64,000 nucleotides of DNA from Vespa crabro (taxonomy: Eukaryota > Arthropoda > Insecta > Hymenoptera > Vespidae), in the NCBI RefSeq assembly GCF_910589235.1, contig NC_060965.1, positions 434,001 through 498,000 of the forward strand. Direction: 5' to 3'. The notes beneath the pieces are model-generated. The model was not told the DNA's origin, made no database searches, and was given only the letters and a program-made list of their open reading frames with translations. A program made the translations under genes and the position numbers. Positions 35,501-48,484 of the stretch are shown here, in pieces. Numbering within the stretch: position 1 is the first letter of the stretch; each line of letters opens with the position of its first letter.

Positions 35501-38047
35501 AAGTGGAAGTGGTAGCCATAGCCGTAGCTGGAGTCGAAGTCGAAGTAAAAGTCCAAGAAGACGGGATGAAACTAATGTATATATTCGAGATAGAAAATTA
35601 AGTAGATCTACTAGAACAAGGAATACAGACGATCGAAAAGATAGATTTACACGAAGTCCAGAAAGATCAATTACTACTAGTTACAACAAATGTAAGTGTT
35701 CAATCCGTATATTATATTGTATATTTTGTTCATTATGCAAATGCATAATTTAAAAAAAAAAGAATATATATATATATGTATATATATTTATAGCAAATAA
35801 AAACAACCGTGATGAATGGAATAAAAGAAAATATGATAGTATGGAGAAAAATCGAGAGAAAGAAATGAAACCATATGATCCAATCGAAATTTTAAGGGAA
35901 AGAAATATGGAACTTAATAAACATTCTGAAAATAGGTATTGTTTTAATATCTAACTCGATTATTATAACTCGATTATTTGTAATCAAATTAAATTAATTA
36001 AAATACATTAATTCGATTGTACACATTGAAATCTTTCAGAGTACAAATTGAAGAAGAAACAGATCAAACATTTTGGCAATTTGAAATGGATAATGCTTTA
36101 CGCGATGGAGAATCTTTGGATTCATTTAGTAATCAACAGGATATGAACTTAGATTATAATAATAGAACTTACTATAGAGATGAAAGCTTAGAAAGAGAAA
36201 TTATGGAAGGTCCTATTTCCTCTAGGCGAAGGTACTTTCTCCTTGATGGAATGTTATAATAATAATAAAATTGACAATTCAAATTATAAATGGAAAAATA
36301 TTTTTATACTTTCATTGTTTAATTTAGTTTATTATTTAATTTAATTTCAGCAAAAAACAAAGATTAAACATACGAAGAGATATGCAGTGGGCAAAAGTAG
36401 GCGATTCTATGCGAAGAACAGAAAAACTCCAGAAAAGGTCACGACTATCTCCATGTTTAAGACACTCACCATCCGGATTATCCGTGGACAGATTTAGATG
36501 CGTATCAAGATCGCGATCAAGATCGTGGTCTCGATCAAGATCGCGATCAAGGACAAGATCAAGGTCAGGATCAAGATCAAAATCACGGTCGCGATCGAGG
36601 TCATGCTCACGATCAAGATCAAAATTGCAGTCAAGATCTAGATCAAGGTCTAGATCGACATCGAGAACCAGATCGAGGAAACGAAGTCCCGAATATGAAT
36701 TAAGATTATCTGAAACACTTCGTCTCTCTCGGTATATGATCATTTCATGAGCTTTTTTTTTTCTTTTTTTTTTTCTCTCTTTTTTCTTTCTTTTATTTCC
36801 CCAATAAGATTTTCATCAATTCATTACATATGTATACATAAATGTATATTAAATCATATATTCTTATATAATCAGGTCACCATCTTTATTAAGGGATAAG
36901 ATCAATGGAAGCATGAGAGAAAGAAAAGAAGGAAGAGATAGTAGACAAAATTGTGAAGAAACTGGTAGACGTATAGAGACAATTGTGCAGTCAACATCCA
37001 GTGTAACGAGGGTAACGGCAGATTCTACTGTTATGGATACAGAGATGCAGATTAGTAGCGGTGTTGATAACGTACCTTCAAATTTTCAATATTCCGGTGT
37101 GAACGAGTCTAGTAATGATTACTATTATACGGAGAATAACTTAACTTATCCTCCTTGCATAGATGATACTGTTGCAAGTTCTCCAAAACGTTTATCGCTT
37201 GACGACAGGTAGTGATTATAGTAACACAAATCTTTAATTTTTCTATCAATTTTATATTTTCATAAGTTAGACGTTTTACTAGGCCTAAATAATTTATATT
37301 TTACGTTCTTACATTAGTAGTTATTTATTTAATTGCAGATTGGAATTAGAATTAGGAATTAAAAAGCAACATGAACAAGAAACAAATATACTCTCTGATT
37401 ATTCCAATAATTTTAATCCAAATACTGTTGTATATCCATCTCCTCCACCACAACAGCCACAACAATTGTATCGCCGTCAACCTACAGTATTGCAGGTAAA
37501 TAAATATTGAAGCGCGTGTGTAATTAATAAATATTACAAAAAATAATTATAATTGTATAGGTGGGCAATGTTTTACAAGTGGTACCTGCAGATTATAACG
37601 GAATATCTCCAGCACGTACAGAAATACCTGTTATTACAACACCTCCAATCGTACATGGATCCAGTCAAGTTGTACGAGTTGGTAATGTCCTTCAAGTAGT
37701 ACCAACGTCTTTAGATTGGAGCGGTGGTACACAGTCAACTGTAGATCAACCAGGAACAACTTCATATTCTACTGATCCATCACCTTCTCCTGTTTCAGTT
37801 CCAATTTCCGTTCCTGTACCCGTTCCTGTCCCTATGCCCGTACCCACTATTCCTTCTGTAGTATCAACGCCAACACAAAGTTCTACCTTGTCCCCAGTGC
37901 CTTTATCTCTATCAATTCCTGTACCTGCACCTGTACCAATACCTATTTCTGCAGCAACATATCCAAGATCAGAAATTACAGTACAGAGTAAGTTAAATTT
38001 TTATATGTCAAATTTTATTTATAAACGAATATAAAATAAAATTATAC

Positions 38048-38086
<39 letters not shown>

Positions 38087-39671
38087 ATATTAATTGTAGA
38101 AGTATCAGCACAACCAGTATATAATTATGAAGCAATACTTGAAGCTCGCCGAAAAGAAAGAGAAGAACGTAAGAGATTGCGCGAAATGCGTAGAAAAGAA
38201 AAAGAACGCAGACGAATAGAAAAAGTTAATCGAAGAGCACTTCGACTTCTTGAGAAGAAAACAATAGGTACACCGCAATCAGAGAATACAACTTTATCAG
38301 ATAATCGAAAAATACCACCATCTATAGATCGATCGGTTATAAAGGCTCTTCATGAAGGAGATGAAGAAGCTACTTTAGATGGCCAGTCAGTAAAGGAACC
38401 AGATAATTCAGTTTCTTTAATAACTTCTGTAGAAGAAGAAGAAGATGTTGCAGGAGATGATGACGAGGATGATGAGGAAGAAGAGGAAGCGGAAGGAGAA
38501 GATGAAGATGAAGATTACGAAGATCCTGAAGATGATGAAGAAGAAGAGGAATTAAATGATCAGAAGTCAATATCTAAAACAGACAATCGAAAGGAAGAGA
38601 TTAAAGAGATAGAAGTGCCACTAAACGATATGAACACAAATCAAGCAGAATCCAAACCGAAAGATTGGCCGTTATTACCTGTAGCACCTTTAAAAGGAAT
38701 ACTTATATCACCTGGTTTTAGGTATATAAAGTTTTCAATATAAAAATATTCATCTATATTTATTTATACGTATATTGATGACATATATTTTCATTACAGG
38801 AAAGATACATTTTCTAATGGAAATATAGATAATCTTTCTACAGTAGATGGGGAGAATGAAGATTGTATAGATAAAGACGAGGCTGATATAGAAAAAACAA
38901 GTGATATAAACAAAGGAGATAATACCTCTGAGAATAAAATTAATATGACAAAGCATAAAATGAAGTTAAAGATAAAAGTATCGCAAAAGAAAAAAAGAAC
39001 AAAAAAATCTGTGCAATTTGCTGATGGTGTGAAACCTGGTGAAGGAACTAGTCCTAGTGGTGGAGAAGGAGATATGCCATCTCCACCTCCTCCTTCAAGT
39101 ACGATTTCTCAAGACAGTCCTTGTGACTTAAAAAGGTCACTTTCTAAAAGAATAAAAAAAGAGAAGAGAGCAAGACATCCCAAAACAAAGAAAAAAGTCA
39201 AAGTATGTTAAAATAAAATTAAGAGTTTTTAATTAAATTTTTGCAATAGTTATATATGCAATAGTTATTCTTAATTTCTAATTAAGAATAAAAATTTATA
39301 TTGGACAATTTGTTGTCAAAATACTGTTATATACGTCTTATATATATTAAAGTTAATATATATTAATATTTTAGGTAAAAATAATTAAATTAAAGAAACC
39401 ACGCGTCACTCCTTTGTCTGCTATGATGATAGAGGATTCTGATGAATTGGATGATCTTCCACCGCCGCCGCCACCACCAGGTTCTCCTCCTCCTCCAAAT
39501 TTATGGCCCAGTTATCTTTCAGCATATAGTGGAACAGTTAGAGCTACTGAAACACAATCAATTGTTTCAACACCAACTCCAGTACAAGCTCCACCACCAC
39601 CAACTCCATTACCACTTTTAGTTCCTCCACCGCCATTAAATTATACGATACAACCTTGTACTAAGGCGTAA
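29553..39671 (+). CDS. Giant RS/Ser/Lys-Glu-rich nuclear protein, unrecognised
   Basis: About 16 exons join in phase into a protein of roughly 2,850 residues. I cannot name it. In order: an acidic N-terminus (MSGTEDAYAPEEPTPD); a Lys/Glu/Asp-rich charged region (30464-30938); a folded-looking block GSWAEMKKSGVTLDEVIQLR to TVQDYARYLDQMLMLNNYRL (30840-31290) that may be its conserved core; a 4-kb exon (31663-35693) with Ser-rich and Arg/Lys-rich runs and seven Trp-acidic motifs; a first RS stretch (SRSWSRSRSRS near 35520) and a long RS domain (36500-36690); a Pro-hydrophobic repeat (VPVPVPVPMPVP near 37815); an Arg/Glu helix (ARRKEREERKRLREMRRKEK); an acidic run (near 38440-38560); SKKSVQFADGVKPGEGTSP (near 39005); and polyproline. 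The composition suggests a nuclear RNA-processing scaffold, which is inference only. Confidence 0.75.
29975..30020. repeat. Pyrimidine-rich run in an intron of the giant RS gene
   Basis: A T/C-rich run interrupts the intron after the first coding exon. It is low complexity and has no coding content. Confidence 0.7.
36500..36690 (+). repeat. Hexamer-based coding repeat for the RS domain
   Basis: Serine-arginine dipeptides are encoded by repeated TCAAGA/TCGCGA-type hexamers such as GATCAAGATCGCGATCAAGA. Because these hexamers are nearly self-complementary, the opposite strand also stays open with an alternating Asp-Leu/Asp-Arg translation, which is not a gene. The repeat suggests expansion by slippage. 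Confidence 0.8.
36752..36800. repeat. Polypyrimidine tract in an intron of the giant RS gene
   Basis: A long T/C run follows the donor after the RS domain exon. It is low complexity and may be polymorphic. Confidence 0.7.
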
Positions 39672-40737
39672 GTGTTTAATCGCAATATGTCTACTTTTTT
39701 ATTGGAACTTCGATTTTGTCTTACTGTACAATTCTTTTATATAGTAATTATGAAATAGCCAATTTATACCAGTTTTTCTCCATGAAAAAATAAAAAGCAA
39801 CATAGGATATTTGGTATGAAGGAAAGTAATGAAGCATTCTCTTGAATACTGTGTGATGAATGACAAAAGAGAGAATGATTATTTGAGACAATGCAATTTA
39901 TTGCTTTTGTAAATAGCAGGTCGATTGCAATAACTAGGGTGATATAATATTCTAAAAAAAGTTATGTTAATCCTTGTTCCAATATAAACTACATCCTGTT
40001 TTTCATGTTCATTGCATTCGTATATTTTTGATAGCAAACGAAGAAAATACAGCGATAAATGTTTACAATATGAATTAAAAAAAATCTCGTTAAAAATATT
40101 GCTAATATATTAATGATAAACATATGTATATTTTATTTTTGTAGTTTATTAACATTGTTCATTTTTTAAATTGTGAATAATTTAAAATTAGCCACGACGA
40201 ACTTTTCTCTCTTGCTTTGTAATTTTTATGCAAAAATAACGAAATTTGTATATATATATATGCGTACATATATGTGTACGATTAATATTAGAAATAATTC
40301 CAATTAAAAGTAATCATTTAAATAAAGGAACAAGGTAAATTTGGATTTTGTTATTTAACCATTTCATTGTAAATACCCAATAATCTTTGAAAATGGATTT
40401 ATTAAATCAATTTTGAAAATAAATACGTAATATCACATGATACTACTTGATCCAAGCATGTATTAATTTATACAAATAAGAATAGTGCATCAATACAAAG
40501 CTAAATCATTTTAGTTTCTTATTAAATAAATGATTATTTTAAGTGTCATTTCATATTTTTATTTATTTATTTCTTTTTTATTAATAATTGTGTATCATTT
40601 TATGTATGCTGCTTATGTAGATTTAATATTTAGACCAATAGAATGTTGAGCTGTAATATTTTTTCGCAGATAACAATTTTTATTATCTCTTTATTAAAGT
40701 GATAATTGAACAGTAAAATTCTTCTTTGAAAGAGAAA
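39672..40737. other. RS gene 3' region and DDO upstream region
   Basis: AT-rich DNA without a supported ORF. The left part is the 3' untranslated region of the giant RS gene; AATAAA-like signals recur, for example near 40322 and 40420. The last few hundred bases are presumably the DDO promoter and leader. No TATA-less initiator or other motif stands out. Confidence 0.5.
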
Positions 40738-42461
40738 ATGAAAATTGCAGTTATTGGAGGTGGTGCAGTGGGTTTAACTACTGCACTACAAGTACAACGT
40801 ACATTGCGTAATGCTCAAATAACTATTTTTGCTTCCGATTTTGATAATATTGTTAGTAATGTCGCAGCTGGAATATTTCGTGTCAGTTCATCATATAGTG
40901 GACCTACCGAAGAGATAACAAGGTAAATGATATAATGTGACTTTTTTTTCCTTTCTTTCCTTATTTCATTTTTAATATTTTATTTAACTAAATATCGAAG
41001 TAAGGATATTTTCAAAATTATGTCTTTCTGATGATCACGATGATCAAAAATTAAAAAGATGTGTCCTGTTACTAATTGCATAATTACTTTTAATTGCATG
41101 TGTTTAAGTATTAAACATTTGATTATTTCAACATTAAAATTACTTTATTTATTTATCTTCATAAATAAATATATCTAAAATTCAGTTATATTCGGAATAT
41201 AGTGAAATTCACAAGGAAATGCAATTACGAATGATCTTTTTGTAGGAAATGGATAGAAGATTCGTATTCATATTATGACAGTATATGTAAAATGTCAGAT
41301 GCATCTCAAGCAGGAATAACAGCTATCTCGGGTTATATGTTTGCTAATTCTCCAGGCATTACAAAGGTTTTAATGAAATTTTGTTATTTACAAATACATA
41401 TAACACATATATGTATATATACACATATGTGTGTATATATATATATATGTTTTCGAGTATAACAAAATGTAATAACAACTACTATTGCGTAAATTATACC
41501 TTTTTTTATAAAAGATTATAATCGTTTTTTTATTAAAATCATTGGTAAAAAGAACCATTGGATGGAAAAATTGGTACCAATATACAGAAATGTAACAGAA
41601 GAAGAATTCCAATTAGTGAGAGGTAACTGGAAATATGGTTGTTTCTTTACAACACTACTTACGGAATGTAAATTATATCTTCCTTGGATATTACAACAGT
41701 AAGCTATTTTTATGTTGCAAATTATATAATAAGATAATGAATGAAAAATTGAAAATATTGTTTTATAGATTAAAACACAATGGAGCCGTTGTAAAGAAAC
41801 AGAAAATAGACTCATTTAAAGAATTAACTACAGAATATAATATAATAATGAATTGTACTGGTCTCGGAGCTAGAAATTTATGCAGTGACAGACATATGGT
41901 TCCAATACGTGGACAAGTCATTAAAGTATATTTTATATATGAACATAAATTATTATTTCACTTATTAATAAAGATTAATTTTGCATACATTTTCTATGGA
42001 TAGGTTGCTGCTCCTTGGTTAAAAACTTTTTTCTATGGTGAGCTAGATACATATATAATTCCTGGATTTAATGGAGTAGTTACTTTAGGTGGAACTAGAA
42101 ATTTTGATTCTGAAAATATGAAGATATGTCCATATGAATCTGCTCAAATTCGTACACGATGTGAGACACTTGTGCCATCTTTACGAACGATTGAAAATAT
42201 ACGAGAAGAAGTAGGTTTAAGGCCACACAGAGATGGTGGTGTTAGAGTAGAAGCAGAATTCACTGCTAATGGATATACTAAAACTACGGTTAGTATCTTT
42301 ATCATATTTGTTCACTAAAGATATGAATTGTAAAACAATTTTTATAGATAATACATAATTATGGACATGGCGGTTATGGTGTTTGCACAGCTCCTGGTAC
42401 TGCTCAATATGCTGTACAATTAGCTATAAATGCTCACAAATCATCTATCGCAAAACTGTAA
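40738..42461 (+). CDS. DDO: D-aspartate oxidase (D-amino-acid oxidase family)
   Basis: This FAD enzyme oxidises acidic D-amino acids to 2-oxo acids, ammonia and hydrogen peroxide, normally in peroxisomes. Six exons (40738-40922, 41246-41366, 41553-41698, 41769-41925, 42004-42288, 42348-42461) join in phase to 335 residues, the usual family size. The N-terminus has the FAD-binding fingerprint IAVIGGGAVGLTTALQ. NCTGLGARNL is the second nucleotide-binding signature. The substrate-binding block is GLRPHRDGGVRVE, with the conserved Arg, and the family C-terminal signature is HNYGHGGYGVCTAPGTA. The last residues are SSIAKL; the final tripeptide AKL is a plausible peroxisomal PTS1 signal. I prefer D-aspartate over D-amino-acid oxidase from the overall similarity, without a decisive residue. 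Confidence 0.9.
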
Positions 42462-43072
42462 CTGATGTATAATACATGTTAATACTCAGAATTAATAATT
42501 AATATTTGTAAAGATATCATGTTTTTTGCCTGATAAAATATGGGTTGATAAATATATATTTTATTACCGAATCTATAAAAAAAAATTAAATACTAATACT
42601 GTATGATATCACACCAGCTCTTTGTTTTGTACAAGCTATTTCAAATTATATAAAAAATTCTAATATTTAATTTTTATGAACTTGAAAAACTATGTTGTAT
42701 GTTTGTAGGTAACTTTTTGAAAATGATATAATTATTAATAAATAAATATATTTTATTTTGTTTTTTAATTTAAAATGTTGTGATGAACTTATAAAATTCT
42801 AAATATTTTACAAATTTCGAAAATTTCAATTACTATAAAAGTGTAAGCTACAACAAATGAACAAAGCACTCCGTATCAATTTTTGAACATATATCAAATT
42901 TATACGATCTTTTCACATCTATATATAGCTTTCATAAAGAATTCTATAAGATTAATATTATGAGTATCACTCTATCTTTAGTTTTACTTTATTCATAACA
43001 CGTAACTAGTCAAAAAAATTAATAGATCACTTTTATAGTAGCAAAAATTGTTGAGTTAAATCGTTTCACGTT
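42462..43072. other. Convergent 3' regions of DDO and MOF
   Basis: AT-rich DNA between two genes that end towards each other; it contains their 3' untranslated regions and AATAAA-type signals on both strands. No ORF or repeat is supported. Confidence 0.5.
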
Positions 43073-43326
43073 TTACTTTTTACCAGGTTTCACATTTTTT
43101 CGAGGTGGTGCACCCCATCTTAATGCACTACTATCTACAGTAAGTCTGGGCCTTTTGTATTGACTACTTTTTATGTGTTCTTCAACCAATTTAGGAGTTA
43201 CACAAATTACATGTTGACCTTTCCAATATTTTACCATATTCATACTTTGTAACGTTGATATGATGTCTGTTTGTGAAATACTAGTCATTTGGCTGAAAAA
43301 TGAATCCTTAATCTATATATATATAT

Positions 43327-43384
<58 letters not shown>

Positions 43385-45389
43385 CTTTATTTTTGATGTA
43401 ATATACTATTATTATCAGTTTACCTTAAGTCTTTAATGCTAAGTGTTCCACGGAAATCTCTAAGAATTTCTAAAAGTATCCAACTCCAATAACTACGATA
43501 AGATAATTTTCCTAAATCACTTAAGGGCTTTTCTGGACTTCCAACGGTTTGTTCGATTCGACTAAGTTCATAACTAAAAGCAATAAGCAATTTTCCATAT
43601 CCTTGTCTTTGAAATGGAGGTAATGTTAATATACAAGCTACATTATTGCCATCAGGAGACTCTTTTTCCTAGAAACAAAAACGACTTATATACTTGAGAA
43701 AATATCACCTATTTGATTAATTTTAAAAATAAAATATCTATTACTTTAGAAAAGTATCCAACTAAATGTGCTCCGTGTTTATCCACTTCACACAAAATAT
43801 AGAAAAGAAAGGGTTCAACATCAAAATAAAGTGTTTTATGATCCAAGAATAATTTTGCTAATAAGCAAAGATTCTGGCAATAAATTTTATGTTCTCTACC
43901 ATCCACCTCCCAAATGCTCAGTGTTCCTTTACGATATATTTCTTTCCCAACAGGCTGTCTATGAGTACATTCACTCTGAGAAAAAATAATTAATGTTCAT
44001 GAAGTGATAAATAATATATGAACAATTTAATAAAATAGGCCTTACCATGTGATATCTATATGTTTTTTCAAGACGCATATATTTCAAGCAATATTCGCAA
44101 ATCCAAAGTTTTGGTTGTTTACCATATTCTTCTGGATATGGACTGAAGTACCAAGTATCAATTTCATATTTTCCTATAATGAAACTTCTAAAAGTCATGA
44201 GACTTATTTTACGATAAATATGCATTGTACATAAATATGAAAAATACATAAATCAACACTTACCAATTTGAATTTTATCAATATATTTAACCTTCGTTAT
44301 AGCTTCGTGTTCTTTTTCCAAAGCAGCAGTCGTTGGGTCCATTTCTGCATAAGTCTATGAAAGTATAACAATAGAAGTTAAAATGTTCATACAAATATCA
44401 TTTGTAGTAAAAAAGTAAACATACCTTTTGTATGTGATTAATTTCATCGTGTCTTCGTTTTTGATTTCTTGTAATTTTACGATCAGAAGAATCTGCTAAT
44501 AAATCATTGCTAGAATTTCTATCTCCACTTTTCCAACTTCGATCGCTCATATCAAATCTACTGGACATAATTCTATCACGAGGTACCCATTCATCCAGTC
44601 TTCTATTATGTCCTTCGTAGTGAACATAATATTCATAATGACTTTCGTTTTCATTATAACGTGTTTGTATAATTTCAGCAGGATCTAAATTCAATAATTC
44701 ATGAATAACAAGAATGAATAATTTAAATTTCATTTTAATTCTATGATATTAAAATGATAAATAATATATATTTATGTATTTATAAATTCAAATTGTCAAT
44801 TGTTTTATATATACAACTTGAATCTACGTATTATAATATAATACATGTAAATATCTTAACATTACTATTATTATCAGTGAAAATGAATTCTACAAAATTA
44901 TTATTCTATACCTTATCAGTATAAAATATATCAATTATATGTATTTCTCGAGATTTTATAAAATCTTGAAAGTTACAACGTTATAACCATTATTCTTTGG
45001 ATTTATTAGAATATTCTTGTTTTTTGTATGTTACGTTAATTGAATACTAGTACATTGTTATTTAATTTCTGATGAAAATATTTACATTATTATGTAAAAG
45101 CCGGCAAAGTAAGAAACAAAAACTAAAGAAAAATAAAGTAAGAAAATCAAATGAAATTAAATAAATAAGCATGCTATGATATTATTTATTTACGCCACGA
45201 ATCATCGGATCTTCGAACAAGATAATGTTCGCCAATATCCAACGGTAATTCTTCAAGACTGTCTGCGTCATCGCCGGATCCCTTCCCGCCATTTGTTAGC
45301 GTACCCTCGCGTTTCTCGTGCTTCACCATTACATCTTTTAATCCAGCACTTGTATTTTCTTTACTCTTTTGCTCTTGTGGTTCAGCCAT
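43073..45389 (-). CDS. mof: Histone acetyltransferase MOF (KAT8), MYST family
   Basis: MOF acetylates histone H4 Lys16 in the MSL and NSL complexes. A chromo-barrel domain lies near residues 60-130: SWHPAEIIQTRYNENESHYE, then YVHYEGHNRRLDEWVPRDRI. A C2HC zinc finger follows (CEYCLKYMRLEKTYRYHMS, with Cys, Cys, His and the Cys of SECTHRQPVG). The MYST core includes DHKTLYFDVEPFLFY, with the autoacetylated Lys, the acetyl-CoA loop RQGYGKLLIAFSYELS, and the catalytic Glu in SPEKPLSDLGKLSYRSYWSW. The C-terminal helices include DIISTLQSMNMVKYWKGQH. The leader before the chromo-barrel is short and polar, unlike the long N-terminus of fly MOF. About seven exons; stop TAA at 43073-43075. Confidence 0.95.
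43313..43378. repeat. (TA)n microsatellite in a MOF intron
   Basis: A TA run of about 65 bases, with one TACATACA interruption, lies in the last intron of the minus-strand MOF gene. Confidence 0.9.
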
Positions 45390-45706
45390 TTTTTAGTAGT
45401 ATATTACTACACGATAAGACGATATTCGTCATCTAGAATCGTCTGTAAATAGATGATCATTGCATTCACTGACGCCATCACCTTCACCTTCACGTTTAGA
45501 CCGTGCTATTATTCACGTGGTGCCCTCTGAAATTATTTATCTTAATATATACTACATCTGTGACCGATTTCAGACATCGCTCTAGACTGTGAAGTTGTAT
45601 ATGTATGTATTATTTCACTATATTAACTTGTACCGCGAATACTCACGTGTACGTAGTTTACCGCGTTTTCTCCTAATGTTCGGCTCGTTTCTAAAATATT
45701 TATGAA
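45390..45706. promoter_or_regulatory. Bidirectional promoter of MOF and NOL11
   Basis: Only 317 bp separate the MOF and NOL11 start codons, so both genes are probably driven from here. Two palindromic CACGTG E-boxes lie at 45514-45519 and 45644-45649. A minus-strand ATGGCGTC at 45478-45471 starts an upstream ORF in the MOF leader. No TATA box is seen. Confidence 0.6.
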
Positions 45707-48034
45707 ATGGCGAAACTCAGTTCGTATTACACATTGTGTCCATTGATCGACCAACAAAATCTTTTAGGAGTCCAAAAAGATTCAGATTCAGGTTGTGCTA
45801 TCGTTACTCTTGGTAGAAATATTGTGATAAGATACAAGGTTAGATTTTCTTTAAATATTAATGAATTAAGAATAATAATACAATTTCTTATATTATTTTA
45901 TGCAATCAATTGGTTTTGATATTAATTATATGTTTCTAAAACATGATGTCTTTGCAAAAGTAAATGAGTAAATAACTTTAAGATCCGCATGAGTAAAAGA
46001 GAGTAACAAGTTTTCTTTCTTATTGTTTATATTAATGGCTTTGTCCAATTTTTAGATATTTTTATGTAAGAAATTTAATATTTCTTAGAAATAAATAATG
46101 CTACGTGTATGTGCGTATAGAAATAATATATATATATATGTATATATATATAAATATATATTTTCAGTTGCAAGACTTGAAACAAATAAGTAGTTGGTCA
46201 AGCAAAGAAAGACTTACAACTTCAGTAATTTATGATAAAACAGCTCATCGATATGCAGCTGTATTTAATGAAAGGAAAGTTAAAGTATGGTCTGTTGAGG
46301 AGTCTGACTTAAATAATGTTAAGGGATATAAATTTCAATTTCCCTTCCATACAATTTTAGTTCACGATGATTTACCACCGGTACTGGTACAACAAAATGG
46401 AGCTACAGCATCTTTAGAATGGGCATTACAGAATAGAAAATCTTGGTGCAACAAAGGAATTTTAAATTTTGAAGAAAAATTATTAGACTGTCAATTAATA
46501 TACTTGAATGGTAAAGCAAGTTTATGCGGATTAACAAGAATAGATCAAACATATAATTATATTATTGTTGAACTTAATAATGATAACTGTGTACAGTTAG
46601 ATCATATTAAAAGAACAGAATTAAAACGTACTTCGGAAGAACTTGTTGCTCATGTAGTCATGCAGAACAAATGTAATGCGTACCTTTTAACTTTGTGTAA
46701 GTGAATAATTTGATAAATTAATCAATATTAATCATAATTGTATTATCGTCCATAAAAAATCACTATCTATCCAATTTCAGGGTCTCATGGTAGATTGTAC
46801 AGTCATTCATTAATGGATGCCTCTGATTCAGAGCCAAGTAAATTACTCAGTGTTATTACAAATATTGATACAAAGTATCCTGTTATAATGACAGCTTTGA
46901 ATGAAACAATGATAGCTGCTTATGGAGCAGATGTATCAGAAGAAGGTGCTATTCTAATGATATATAATGTACAATTTAAATTAGTGCAAGCAACCCAAAA
47001 ATTAAAACTTTATACGAAAGAAGCTAAATTGTGGAGAGTAGAGGACAAACTACTACTTGCAGCAAATAGACATTTAGCTGTTGCTCCGTATCGTCTTGCA
47101 CCACAGAGGATAGCAGCTATGCTGGGTTCGTCTGTACGCTTTAAAAACAATAATGAAAATGAAGAAGATGAAGTAGTTATTGTGCAAGATTCAATAATAG
47201 CTCAATGGGAAAATACACAACCAAAACTATCAAAATTTTTGGAAAATGACATACCACAAAATATATCAAAACAAATATTATCTTACATAAGCGAAGGATT
47301 GAGTGATGCAAGAATACAAGAAGTGTTAATACCACAGTTAATTGAATCTAAAGACATTATTGCAATAAATTGGTGTTTAAATACTTTCAAGGATTTACCT
47401 GAAAAATTATTAACAGATTTATTAGCATTTTCATTAAGAACTTCAGATGACATATTTATTCCTTTGCAAAATGGTATGAGTAATGGTATGTCTGATCAGA
47501 AAACTCTTTGTACAAGAAGTAATTTTCTGGACAAAATCTTTAGTATTAGTTATTCTGATGTTTTTTTATTATCATACCTAAAGACAGGCTTAAATTTTAA
47601 TGAAGTACTTAGATTGTTAAATTATTTAATTGAAAAATTAGATATTCAAGAAACTGTAAATAATGCGCTTGATACATTTGAGCCAAATAACAAACAGTTA
47701 TATGATTGGTCTAATCTTCTTCTTGACTCTCATTATCAGCATTATATTTTATCACAAGACTCTCAAGTTTTAAGTCTTCTTAATAAATTGAGTTTAATAT
47801 TGGAAGAACATGTAAGTATTTTTAGAGATTAATAATCAATTCAACTTTTTATATTGGATCAATTCTTTTTAGCAATAAATTAAATTATTAACATATTTTT
47901 TTTAGTTTCAATTATTGAAGGATTTGGAAAATTTGAGGCCTATGTTACAAAGAATAATAAATGGAAAATCGCTGAAGCCTTCTGTGAAAAATTATAATAA
48001 ATTTTATTCTATAGAAGAAATAAAATTTTATTAA
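45707..48034 (+). CDS. NOL11: Nucleolar protein 11-like (NOL11)
   Basis: NOL11 is a component of the t-UTP/UTPA part of the small-subunit processome and is needed for rDNA transcription and early pre-rRNA processing in the nucleolus. Four exons (45707-45838, 46168-46696, 46781-47811, 47906-48034) join in phase to 606 residues. The N-terminal half resembles a beta-propeller of degenerate WD repeats: TLCPLIDQQNLLGVQKDSDS, then KQISSWSSKERLTTSVIYDK and KVKVWSVEESDLNN. The second half contains QRIAAMLGSSVRFKNNNENE followed by a helical C-terminal domain ending KNYNKFYSIEEIKFY. Length is slightly below the vertebrate protein (about 719). Identity rests on the order of conserved blocks and is good but not absolute. 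Confidence 0.85.
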
Positions 48035-48484
48035 AAAGTATATAAGGACTAAATTACATAATAATTTATATTATCAAAGTTATATTGGATCTGTAAATAA
48101 ACAGTAATGTAATTTTTACTTACATTGATAAAATAAATTATTATTTTCCTTAAGTTTTTCATTTTTTACGGATTTATATTTTCTACAAAATTGTTACTCA
48201 TTTGTCTTGAGATCAGTTTGTATATGATAACTTGTACATACCTAATTATTATACTGTTGAAGTTTTATTGTAACACATATATACTTTAATATATTTTTAA
48301 AATAAAAAAACAGGATAGTAGTATTTATTTTATTTTTATTTGGTATGTACAGAAGTATTACAATACAACTGTAATGGATCATGTATATACTGTTTTTAAG
48401 AACTGGTAAAAGCGTTCATTCGCTTTATGAATCTGATGTTTATTAACAATTGGACTAATTTCGTAGGAATATCAGGCTTAATAT
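48035..48484. other. Convergent 3' regions of NOL11 and UQCRC2
   Basis: AT-rich DNA with the 3' untranslated parts of both flanking genes. AATAAA-type signals occur near 48096 and 48130. No other feature seen. Confidence 0.5.

Noticed and set aside
36336..36743. Minus-strand Asp-Leu/Asp-Arg repeat frame
   Set aside because: It is the mirror of the nearly self-complementary hexamers that encode the RS domain; it has no splice or start support.
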